From assembly GCA_030673425.1 (NCBI GenBank), contig DAOVJB010000006.1, forward strand, positions 1-19,288: a stretch of 19,288 nucleotides of DNA, read 5' to 3'. Numbering within the stretch: the first letter of the stretch is position 1; every line of letters starts with the position of its first letter. The translations under genes were made by a program, and so were the position numbers. Below, in pieces: positions 7,670 through 14,694 of the stretch. Under the pieces are notes generated by a model. That model searched no databases. It had not been told where the DNA came from and saw only the letters and a program-made list of their open reading frames with translations. Origin of the DNA: Elusimicrobiota bacterium. GTDB lineage: Bacteria > CAYTYR01 > UBA6262 > DAOVJB01.

Positions 7670-8917
7670 ATGAAAAGATGGATTTTATTTTCATGTCTCT
7701 TATTTGTTTTAATCTGTCCTCTATCCGGTGCTTTTGCACAGGATGAAACGGTTGATAAGAGCTTGCAGATGAACGGGGCGTTCGGGGCCACTTCAATTGA
7801 CGGGGTAATATGGTACAACCTGAGCCTGTTCCCGGAGATTGCTTTCGGTAAGTTAGGCATAGGACTTTATATTCAGATTCTATATAATGATGAAGGCGGA
7901 ATCAGGGAAGACGACTGGGATACATGGGAAGACTGGGCGCAGATAATCTATTATATAAGATGGGCTCATAAAGGCGATCCACTCTATATAAGAGCGGGAG
8001 CTTTGGCAGATACGACATTAGGACACGGGATAATCGTCGGGCATTACAACAACCAGCTGGACATAAACAAGAGGAAAATAGGGCTTGTGTTTGATGTGAA
8101 CATGGACAGTTGGGGAATTGAAACAATGACCAACGATGTTCTAAAAGCACGTGTCATGGGGGTAAGGGGTTACCTAAGACCTCTTGCAAAATCATCACTC
8201 CTGCTTTTAGACAGGTTTGCTGTAGGCGCTACCTATGCTACCGATATAGATCCTGATGATGATAAGAATACCAGGAATGATGGAGTAGCGGTATTTGGCG
8301 GGGATGTTGAATTGCCTTTAATTACAACTAAGGCCTTCAATGCAATTTTATATGATGATTTAGCCAAAATCAGACCCGAGGATGACACTATACGCCAGCA
8401 GTTTGAAGATGACAAATCCGACTGGGGGAATGCTGTCGGCCTGATGGGTAAGGTTGTTATCATAAATTACAGGGTGGAAAGGCGTAATTTCAAAAAGAAC
8501 TTTGCAGTCCCTTATTTTGATTCTTTCTATGAAATGGAAAGAGCTACCAAGTTAGCAACTGTTGCTGCTAACACCGAGGACTTAAAAGGCTGGTACGGAG
8601 AACTCTCCTACGGTATTATGGGATTTTATGCTATGCTTGCTTATGAGGATTACGAGGGGAGAAACCCCCGTATGCGTGGTGAGGCAATGCTTAAGGGAGT
8701 GGTTCCGAGGATATCTTTTAAGATGATATATGATAAAAAAGAGATAGAGAATTTCCCGAAAGATTTAGGCGAATTGGATAGAAACTCGCTTCTTTCTACA
8801 GAGATAGGATATCAGATGACGCCTAATTTTGAAACGGTAATAATCTACCGCCAGGCGTTTGATAAAGACGGTAATGTGACTAAAACATCGTCTTTACAAA
8901 CAAGGTTCAGTTTCTAA
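7670..8917 (+). CDS. Predicted outer-membrane beta-barrel protein
   Basis: The 415-residue product starts MKRWILFSCLLFVLICPLSGAFAQ, a clear Sec signal peptide with likely cleavage after AFA (residue 23). The mature part is a run of alternating polar and hydrophobic strands, rich in Tyr, Gly and Asp (WYNLSLFPEIAFGKLGIGLYI, IIYYIRWAHKGDPLYIRAG, WYGELSYGIMGFYAMLAYEDY). The last residues, LQTRFSF, end in the C-terminal Phe used by the BAM machinery to recognise barrels. This supports an outer-membrane location in a diderm, but I do not recognise the family, so channel, adhesin or structural roles remain open. AGGAG at 7660-7664 is 5 bases from ATG 7670, which is preferred over GTG 7664. It precedes the pilin-like cluster, which has its own promoter. 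Confidence 0.8.
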   Translation: MKRWILFSCLLFVLICPLSGAFAQDETVDKSLQMNGAFGATSIDGVIWYNLSLFPEIAFGKLGIGLYIQILYNDEGGIREDDWDTWEDWAQIIYYIRWAHKGDPLYIRAGALADTTLGHGIIVGHYNNQLDINKRKIGLVFDVNMDSWGIETMTNDVLKARVMGVRGYLRPLAKSSLLLLDRFAVGATYATDIDPDDDKNTRNDGVAVFGGDVELPLITTKAFNAILYDDLAKIRPEDDTIRQQFEDDKSDWGNAVGLMGKVVIINYRVERRNFKKNFAVPYFDSFYEMERATKLATVAANTEDLKGWYGELSYGIMGFYAMLAYEDYEGRNPRMRGEAMLKGVVPRISFKMIYDKKEIENFPKDLGELDRNSLLSTEIGYQMTPNFETVIIYRQAFDKDGNVTKTSSLQTRFSF

Positions 8918-8961
8918 AAAATATTTTCATTTATCGACGATATATAAGCTAATTTTACCCC

Positions 8962-8990
8962 TTGACCACCCCCCTAAAAAGTGCTATTCT
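8962..8990 (+). promoter_or_regulatory. Promoter of the pilin-like cluster (extended -10)
   Basis: TTGACC at 8962-8967, a 17-base spacer, and TATTCT at 8985-8990 preceded by TGC, giving the extended -10 pattern TGnTATnnT. A second TATAAT at 8991-8996 follows directly. The layout closely resembles the promoter at 17716-17743. Its expected start point near 8997 argues that translation begins at ATG 9010 rather than at 8995. Confidence 0.55.
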
Positions 8991-9009
8991 TATAATGGGA
9001 AGATATCGG

Positions 9010-9438
9010 ATGAGGACTTACCCTAAATCCCAAAAAGGCTTTACTTTAATAGAGATTCTCATAGCTATTGCTATTCTAGGTTATGTTATTTTAGCAGTAA
9101 TAGGGCTATTTCAGTATACTACACTTTCTACTAAGGCAAGCGAGTTTTCAACACTGGCAACCAGTTATGCCAGGGAGCAGATGGAGGATATAAAACACCG
9201 GGATTTTGATAGTATTCCCGTAAGTACATGGACAGCTGAGCAGTCTGCACTGGGGCAGAAAGGGAACCTAATTTTTACGCGTCAGGTTACGGTAACCTAT
9301 ATGGATGTATCCTCAGGTGTATTGATTACTTCAGTTTCAGCTACGGACTTAAAGAGAATTGAGGTTAGACTAACCTGGACAGAGCGTGGAGAAGCCAGGG
9401 AAGTGGTTTTGACAAGCTTGGTTTCAAGACACTTATAG
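9010..9438 (+). CDS. Type IV prepilin-like protein (PilV/GspI-like minor pseudopilin)
   Basis: A 142-residue protein with a class III signal peptide: a short basic leader, then KG|FTLIEILIAIAILG. The cut would be after Gly10, leaving Phe +1 and Glu +5 for methylation and assembly by prepilin peptidase. The hydrophobic helix runs to about residue 35. A small, mostly beta globular part follows, containing SYAREQMEDIKHRDFDSI, which resembles PilV/GspI pseudopilins. It would sit in the inner membrane and enter a pilus or secretion pseudopilus tip. An alternative ATG at 8995 lies at the predicted transcription start and has no ribosome site. It is the first gene of the cluster and has a paralogous leader in the gene at 12414. 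No assembly ATPase, platform protein or prepilin peptidase is present in the window. Confidence 0.88.
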   Translation: MRTYPKSQKGFTLIEILIAIAILGYVILAVIGLFQYTTLSTKASEFSTLATSYAREQMEDIKHRDFDSIPVSTWTAEQSALGQKGNLIFTRQVTVTYMDVSSGVLITSVSATDLKRIEVRLTWTERGEAREVVLTSLVSRHL

Positions 9439-9472
9439 CCACTTAATCTGAAGTTGAAAAGAGGCGATGGAT

Positions 9473-11002
9473 ATGGAGATTTTTCGCAAGAAAAATTCAG
9501 AAAAAGGGCAGATTATGGTGATTGGGATTTTATCAATAGCAGTATTGTTAGTAATAGGAGGCACTTTAGTTTTTGTGGCCGTGAATGACAGGATACAATC
9601 AGTTAGAAGCGAACAGGCAACAAAAGCATTTTATGTAGCAGATGCAGGTATTGAATATGCTATATATCGACTGAGGAGTTCTTCAGCTACATTCATTGCT
9701 TCAAATACCTCTATCCCGAATACAGACGGGACTTTTGATGTTAGTGTAAGTACAACGGACATTGTTAATAGATACCAGATAGCTTCAACTGGGCATTATC
9801 CTGATGCATCAGAAGCAAGGGTAAATCGCAATATCTCGGTAAAAATAGCAAGAGACCCTCCTGCCCAGGTTTTTGATTATTCTTATTTCATAAATAACTG
9901 GGGTTGGTACTGGGGGCGTGATATCACAGCCAATGGTGATGTGCGCTCAAATGGTAGGTTTGATTTTGTAAATGGTCCCAGGGTTAACGGGCATATTTAC
10001 GCAGGACTTGAGATTGATGACCATGGAACACCTGTCAGGGGGACGGGTGGGCAGGCTGATCACCAGCATCAGTATCAGGAGAAAGTGGATATGCCAAACC
10101 TGCAGGACATCTCATATTACCAGACTAAAGCCATAAACGAGAGCGGTTCGATAACTATCGACGGCTCTGTTCTTATTGATGGGGTATACGGGGATGATAT
10201 GGGAGAAACAGGCAATCTTGTTCTTATAGGGACATCGCCCGACCCGATTGAACTTAACGGCACAGTAGTAGTTACAGGAGACTTGGTTATCAAAGGCAAG
10301 GTAATCGGGCAGGGTACTATTTATGTCGGACGAAACGCTTATATTGCCGATAATATTGATTACAAAAATTCACCGCCTTCTCCCAGACCGGTAAGCGAGA
10401 CCGCTTCTGTCTGCGACAATTGGGTACAGGCAAATAAGGATAAAGATTTGTTCTGCGTCGCAGCAAAAGAGAATATTATAATGGGAGATTATACCGATAC
10501 TAGCGGAACGGAGCAGTGGTATGCACATAACTGGCTATTCAGCATGGGAACTGAGGATGTAGGGCAGGATGGGATCCCTGATACAGATGATACTGGTGAG
10601 GGTGACGGGCTATTTACCCCAGTATATGAGGACATTGACGGTGATGGCGTTTTTGATGACAATTACAACTGGAGTGATATACAGACACAAACAGATATTA
10701 CAAACTTTACCAATGTACCTGCCGGAGTGACAAGTTTCGGTGATATCTCATCCCTTACTATTAATAAAGTAGAAGGACTATATTATACCAATCATGCTTT
10801 TGCAGGACGCACAGGTAATGCAATGGTATTTAATGGTACGATAGTTTCTAAGGATGAAGCTATAATTTACAGAAATAATATAACATTTAATTATGATGAA
10901 CGGGCAAACAGCAGATATCATGGAGATCCTAACAGATTTGTTGATCTAGGCCTTCCATCAGTAGAAAGGATGGAAGTGGTTGAATGGGAAGAAACAGACT
11001 AA
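9473..11002 (+). CDS. PilX-like minor pilin protein with large beta-rich body and calcium-loop-like motifs
   Basis: This 509-residue protein has one N-terminal membrane helix (about 14-37) after a short basic leader (EKGQIMVIGIL). Then comes the stretch EQATKAFYVADAGIEYAIYRL, whose ADAGIE (56-61) is characteristic of PilX N-terminal proteins. No Glu lies at +5 after the Gly, unlike true prepilins. Residues about 130-300 carry short repeated beta turns (ITANGDVRSNG, ITIDGSVLIDG, GTVVVTGDLVIKGKVIGQG), suggesting a parallel beta-helix. Residues 362-397 contain Asp-rich loops (DGIPDTDDTGEGDG, EDIDGDGVFDDN) like calcium-binding DxDxDG motifs. AGAGG at 9460-9464 fits ATG 9473 better than ATG 9467. 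A role at a pilus tip or surface is inferred from the neighbours; the exact function is unknown. Confidence 0.8.
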   Translation: MEIFRKKNSEKGQIMVIGILSIAVLLVIGGTLVFVAVNDRIQSVRSEQATKAFYVADAGIEYAIYRLRSSSATFIASNTSIPNTDGTFDVSVSTTDIVNRYQIASTGHYPDASEARVNRNISVKIARDPPAQVFDYSYFINNWGWYWGRDITANGDVRSNGRFDFVNGPRVNGHIYAGLEIDDHGTPVRGTGGQADHQHQYQEKVDMPNLQDISYYQTKAINESGSITIDGSVLIDGVYGDDMGETGNLVLIGTSPDPIELNGTVVVTGDLVIKGKVIGQGTIYVGRNAYIADNIDYKNSPPSPRPVSETASVCDNWVQANKDKDLFCVAAKENIIMGDYTDTSGTEQWYAHNWLFSMGTEDVGQDGIPDTDDTGEGDGLFTPVYEDIDGDGVFDDNYNWSDIQTQTDITNFTNVPAGVTSFGDISSLTINKVEGLYYTNHAFAGRTGNAMVFNGTIVSKDEAIIYRNNITFNYDERANSRYHGDPNRFVDLGLPSVERMEVVEWEETD

Positions 11003-11012
11003 AGGAATATGC

Positions 11013-11381
11013 ATGGAAACAAAAGGCACAAAAACTTTTTTATGCATAGTAGTGGTTATTTTTTGTATCGGGTTCTTTTCACACTTAGCGTATGCGCTTA
11101 GAGAAATTCCCGGTGATTATAGGGAGAATATAGAGGAAGACATAAAAAAGGAAAACATCCAGAAGAGAACGATTACAGAAAACAGGAAGAGAAAGCCCCA
11201 AATTAATAAAACGGTAAAGAAGAGTAGTCCCGGGGTTAAAGAACAAAAGAGTTTTTCAAGAGAGATATCAGGTGATAGAGACGAGCAGAAAAAGAGCTCA
11301 AACTTTTATGTTTTCGGTGGACTATTTTTTATTCTGATAGTCGGGGTAGTCATTATTTTTGTTAAGAAGCTGGAATCTTAA
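11013..11381 (+). CDS. Small membrane protein of unknown function within the pilin cluster
   Basis: A 122-residue protein that I do not recognise. The N-terminus (TFLCIVVVIFCIGFFSHLAYA) is a signal peptide or membrane anchor with possible cleavage after AYA. The middle (about 28-95) is very hydrophilic and rich in Lys, Glu and Arg. The C-terminus (FYVFGGLFFILIVGVVIIFV followed by KKLES) is a second membrane helix with a short basic tail. If the signal is cleaved, the charged part would face the periplasm. AAAGGA at 11001-11006 lies 6 bases before ATG 11013, so I use that start; an in-frame ATG at 10980 overlaps the previous gene and lacks a ribosome site. Position between two PilX-like genes suggests a helper or anchor for the same apparatus. 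Confidence 0.72.
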   Translation: METKGTKTFLCIVVVIFCIGFFSHLAYALREIPGDYRENIEEDIKKENIQKRTITENRKRKPQINKTVKKSSPGVKEQKSFSREISGDRDEQKKSSNFYVFGGLFFILIVGVVIIFVKKLES

Positions 11382-11397
11382 TAAAAGAGGTCGGGCG

Positions 11398-12375
11398 ATG
11401 AAAAGATTTGTCCTTAAGGGTAAAAGAGGGCTTGGAATTGTTTTACCGCTTGCGATAGTAATTGTGTTGATTGTACTGGGGCTGTGTTTAAGTTTCTTAG
11501 TATCCCATGAGACAAAAAGGCGCATCAAGAGTAAAAAATCCACCCTTGCTTTATATATTGCTGATGCGGGGATAGAAACCGCTCTTTATGAATTTGAACA
11601 ATCAACAGGACCGTATTCTTTTGGTGGAATAGAAACATTTTTACCGGACAGTACTGAGCCGGAGGGAAGTTTTATAGTCTCTTTTTCAAGCTCCCTAGCT
11701 TTTCCTGACCGCTGGGTGATAGAATCTATAGGGTATGTTCCCAATAGTGCATCTCCGAGGGCCACCAGAAAAATTGAAGCGATCTGTGAAAAGCCAATTT
11801 CTGTAACAAGTGCACTTGCTGCTGGCGGCAATGTAACGGTAGGAGGAAATGCTTCAATAGATGGCGGGACATTGCCAGGTGTTACATACCCCCCTAATGC
11901 TACTCCACCAGCTACACATGGTAGTGGAACTATCACCGGGCAACCAACAGATACAGCTACCGCCCCTTTTCCCTCTTTTGAAGGAACTTTTGGAATAACC
12001 TTTGACGAAATGTTTGACATAGCTATTTCCACATATACTTCTCCTGCCAATAATGTTCCTGCCGACGGAATTACCTGGTGCGATGGTGATTTTCAGGTAA
12101 CTACAAGCGGCTGGACAGGTTCGGGTATACTTGTAATAAGAGGGGATTTCAGGATGACAGGCGGGCAGTTTAACGGTATAATTTATGTTAAGGAGGGTTC
12201 TTTTGATATGTCAGGTGGTGCCTCAATTGTTGGATGCGTGTTTAGTGAAGATACCGCTGATATTGAGCTGGCAACAGGGACATCATCCATTACTTATAGT
12301 ACAACAACTGTTAACTCTGCCAGGGAGTTATATCCTTACAAGTACAAGATGACCTCATGGAAAGAGGTCCTCTAA
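11398..12375 (+). CDS. Second PilX-like protein with beta-rich body
   Basis: A 325-residue protein built like the product at 9473 but shorter. It has a basic leader, a membrane helix (about 12-36, LGIVLPLAIVIVLIVLGLCL) and a helix ending ALYIADAGIETALYEFE, with the same ADAGIE motif (55-60). Short Gly-rich beta turns follow (AAGGNVTVGGNASIDGG, GILVIRGDFRMTGG, GSFDMSGGASIVG), and the end is Ser/Thr-rich. It lacks the Asp-rich loops of the larger paralogue. No Glu +5 is present, so processing by prepilin peptidase is doubtful. AGAGG at 11386-11390 is 7 bases from ATG 11398. The pair probably arose by duplication and divergence. It likely joins or caps a pilus-like structure; this is inferred from context. 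Confidence 0.78.
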   Translation: MKRFVLKGKRGLGIVLPLAIVIVLIVLGLCLSFLVSHETKRRIKSKKSTLALYIADAGIETALYEFEQSTGPYSFGGIETFLPDSTEPEGSFIVSFSSSLAFPDRWVIESIGYVPNSASPRATRKIEAICEKPISVTSALAAGGNVTVGGNASIDGGTLPGVTYPPNATPPATHGSGTITGQPTDTATAPFPSFEGTFGITFDEMFDIAISTYTSPANNVPADGITWCDGDFQVTTSGWTGSGILVIRGDFRMTGGQFNGIIYVKEGSFDMSGGASIVGCVFSEDTADIELATGTSSITYSTTTVNSARELYPYKYKMTSWKEVL

Positions 12376-12413
12376 GCAGATAATTTTTGATTCTGAATTC
12401 TCCGGGTATATAT

Positions 12414-12929
12414 ATGAACAAATTGTCTAAAGGCTTTACTTTAGTAGAGATATGTATTGCCATAGCTATTCTTGGAATATTTATTGCAGGAGGAGCTGTT
12501 TTTTTTACCAAGATATATTCCTTGTGGCTGGATAATGCTGACCAGATAGAAATCCAGCAAAATGCCCGTATAGCAATGGATGAAATGAGTAAATACATCC
12601 GTCAGGCTTCATCTCCAACGGTCACTAATTCTGTTTTTATAGATAACTATGGGACAGAACCCGCATCAAGCCGGATACGTTTTCATCTTATTGATTGGAC
12701 AACAATCCAGTACTATCAAAGGGACGGAAAACTTTACAGAAGCAGGAATAATCCCGGTGAGAGTGCCCTGGAGACCGAGGTTACCGATAATCTAGGTGAG
12801 ATTTATTTTGTCAAAGAAAACCCTCAAGGAGCAGCTGATGATTATTGTGTAAAAATTTCCACCCTGACTTTAGAGAAAGACAACCAGAGTGTTACTTTAA
12901 GAGGGTATATACACTTGAAGAATCCCTGA
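12414..12929 (+). CDS. Type IV prepilin-like protein (PilW/GspJ-like minor pseudopilin)
   Basis: A 171-residue protein beginning MNKLSKGFTLVEICIAIAIL, a class III prepilin signal with the cut after Gly7, Phe +1 and Glu +5. A hydrophobic helix runs to about residue 30. It is followed by QIEIQQNARIAMDEMSKYIRQA, the conserved stretch of PilW/GspJ pseudopilins, and a beta-rich C-terminal part. It would be assembled with the product at 9010. ATG 12414 is chosen over TTG 12387 because it leaves the normal short leader peptide; the ribosome site is weak. It closes the cluster, and the gap that follows holds the DnaA-box-like sites before tmk. Confidence 0.88.
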   Translation: MNKLSKGFTLVEICIAIAILGIFIAGGAVFFTKIYSLWLDNADQIEIQQNARIAMDEMSKYIRQASSPTVTNSVFIDNYGTEPASSRIRFHLIDWTTIQYYQRDGKLYRSRNNPGESALETEVTDNLGEIYFVKENPQGAADDYCVKISTLTLEKDNQSVTLRGYIHLKNP

Positions 12930-12949
12930 GACAGAGGGATATTACCTAG

Positions 12950-12979
12950 TTATCAACAAGTTTATTCACAGTATCAACA
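12950..12979 (+). promoter_or_regulatory. Cluster of three DnaA-box-like 9-mers before tmk-holB
   Basis: Three same-direction 9-mers occur within 30 bases: TTATCAACA (12950-12958), TTATTCACA (12962-12970) and GTATCAACA (12971-12979). The second fits the DnaA consensus TTATNCACA exactly; the first differs by one base and the third by two. The third abuts the tmk ribosome site AGGGGG. DnaA or another repeat-binding regulator could control tmk-holB here. No clear -35/-10 pair is visible nearby, so transcription may start inside the preceding gene. Confidence 0.45.
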
Positions 12980-12988
12980 GGGGGCTTA

Positions 12989-13639
12989 ATGGGAAGGGGC
13001 ATCTTTATTACTTTAGAGGGACCTGACGGGGGTGGTAAGAGTACACAGGCCCAGAAATTATATAAATATTTACGTAATAAAGGCTATTCTGTTATAAGGA
13101 CCCGTGAGCCTGGCGGGACAAAGGTTGCGGAAAAATTGCGTTCGATACTGCTTGATGCGGGAAATAAGATATCCTCTCTTGCTGAAATATTTTTGTATGA
13201 AGCAATAAGGGCCCAGCATGTACAGGAACTGATAAAACCGGCAGTTGATGAGGGAAAGATAATTATTTGCGAGAGGTTCAGCGATGCCACATTTGCTTAT
13301 CAGGGATATGGCAGGGGAAAAGATATGAATATGATAAAAAAACTTGATAGTGTTGCTACGGACGGAGTTATTCCTCATTTAACTATCTTGCGTGATATAC
13401 CGCCGAAAACAGGAAAGATAAGGCTAGTGAATAGTTCTAAAAAACAAGATAGAATAGAACAGGAAAATATAGCCTTTCATAAAAGGGTTAGAGAGGGATA
13501 TTTAGAATTAGCACGCAAGTATCCTGGCCGTATAAAGATAATTTCTGCTCTGGGTTCAAAACAGGATATACATGAGAAAATAGCAGGATATGTTGAAGAA
13601 GTGATAAGGAGAAATAGAATAAAAAGATCAAGAAAATAA
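12989..13639 (+). CDS. tmk: Thymidylate kinase
   Basis: This cytoplasmic P-loop kinase phosphorylates dTMP to dTDP, an essential step to dTTP. The 216 residues include the P-loop GPDGGGKST (11-19), TREPGGT (38-44), RAQHVQELIKPA, and ICERFSDATFAYQGYGRG (93-110), which aligns with the DRY motif. Here Asp is replaced by Glu95, a conservative change. The LID-like part runs from Arg145 through QDRIEQE, followed by HKRVREGYLELA. Length is normal. AGGGGG at 12979-12984 precedes ATG 12989. It is followed 12 bases later by holB, giving a replication-linked pair conserved in many bacteria. Glu95 and the unusual IRLVNSSKKQD stretch make it a slightly divergent member, but the identity is firm. Confidence 0.94.
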   Translation: MGRGIFITLEGPDGGGKSTQAQKLYKYLRNKGYSVIRTREPGGTKVAEKLRSILLDAGNKISSLAEIFLYEAIRAQHVQELIKPAVDEGKIIICERFSDATFAYQGYGRGKDMNMIKKLDSVATDGVIPHLTILRDIPPKTGKIRLVNSSKKQDRIEQENIAFHKRVREGYLELARKYPGRIKIISALGSKQDIHEKIAGYVEEVIRRNRIKRSRK

Positions 13640-13651
13640 GGACAGCATTAA

Positions 13652-14671
13652 TTGTTTAAGGATATTATAAGACAAAATTCGGCTGTAGAGATCTTAAAAG
13701 CAGCGATAACCAATAACAGATGCGCATCGAGTTATTTATTTACAGGGACTGAGGGTGTAGGGAAGAAGCTCGCTGCTTTATCTTTTGCCCAGGTTCTTAA
13801 CTGCAGTGACTCTTTTGGTTCAGATGCCTGCGGGAAGTGTGTATCCTGCAGAAAGATAGCACACGGTAATCATCCTGAGGTTCAGGTCATTGTCCCGCAA
13901 AAGAAATCCATTTCAATTGACCAGATCCGTTCTGTGCAGAAGGATTCGTTTTTTAGACCTCTTGAGGCCAGAAGAAAAATTTATATTATAGATAAAGCCG
14001 AGACTATGACCCAGGAGGCGATGAACTGTTTCCTGAAGATACTGGAAGAACCTCCTCGGCAGGTTATTTTTATTTTAATCACATCAAATATATTGGGACT
14101 TCTTGAGACAATCGTGTCTCGCTGCCAGATAATTAAGTTTAATAATCTCCCAAGAGATATTATCAGCGGATTTCTTAAAGAAAAACATGGATTAGTCGAA
14201 GACGACGCATCTCTTGTTGCATCCTTATCCGGTGGGAGCATAGGACTTGCGCTTAATTACTGGAATTATGGAGTTGTGGAAAACAGGCAAGATATGGTAA
14301 AATTATTAGATGAGGTAAGTAGAGGGAATATATCTGTTTTATTTAGAGAAGCAGAGGCTTTGTCTAAAAACAAGGATGATATACAGATGGTGCTTAATCT
14401 CCTTTTAAGTCTTTACAGGGATATGCTTCTGGCGAAGTTTACCGCCCAATCCAAAGACGAAGAAATGAAAGATAAACTGTTAATAAATACAGAGCTTTAC
14501 AGTAGTCTTCCTGAGAAAGTAGAAGCTTATTCAACCGGGAAGTTAAAAGATGCCCTGAACGTTATTCTTACAACAAAAGGGCTCCTTAGCAAAAATGTAA
14601 ATGCACAATTGGCGTTAGAGACGATGTTTTTAAAACTCGTAGAAATCTACGGGAATCAGCCTGTAGTTTAA
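13652..14671 (+). CDS. holB: DNA polymerase III subunit delta' (clamp-loader subunit)
   Basis: This AAA+ subunit of the clamp loader helps place the sliding clamp on DNA. The 339 residues start MFKDIIRQNSAVEILK, typical of delta'. They contain a P-loop-like GTEGVGKK (32-39), a zinc knuckle of Cys51, Cys60, Cys63 and Cys66, the DEAD-box-equivalent IYIIDKAETMT, LLKILEEPP-like FLKILEEPP, and the SRC motif Ser156-Arg157-Cys158 whose arginine acts on the neighbouring subunit's ATP. A C-terminal helical collar domain follows. The start is the TTG at 13652, supported by AAGGA at 13638-13642 and by the conserved MFKDI beginning. It lies between tmk and ricT, the order seen in Firmicutes. The rare start codon may keep expression low. 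Confidence 0.94.
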   Translation: MFKDIIRQNSAVEILKAAITNNRCASSYLFTGTEGVGKKLAALSFAQVLNCSDSFGSDACGKCVSCRKIAHGNHPEVQVIVPQKKSISIDQIRSVQKDSFFRPLEARRKIYIIDKAETMTQEAMNCFLKILEEPPRQVIFILITSNILGLLETIVSRCQIIKFNNLPRDIISGFLKEKHGLVEDDASLVASLSGGSIGLALNYWNYGVVENRQDMVKLLDEVSRGNISVLFREAEALSKNKDDIQMVLNLLLSLYRDMLLAKFTAQSKDEEMKDKLLINTELYSSLPEKVEAYSTGKLKDALNVILTTKGLLSKNVNAQLALETMFLKLVEIYGNQPVV

Positions 14672-14694
14672 CTTATGTTTGAGGAGAGATATTG

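Noticed and set aside
11586-12050. 154-codon open frame on the minus strand inside the second PilX-like gene
   Set aside because: Its Val/Pro/Gly-rich composition mirrors the Gly/Thr/Asn-rich + strand product, and no ribosome site supports it.
12950-12979. A replication origin at the DnaA-box-like cluster
   Set aside because: Only three boxes, no AT-rich unwinding element next to them and no dnaA or gyrase genes nearby; a regulatory cluster is the more modest reading.
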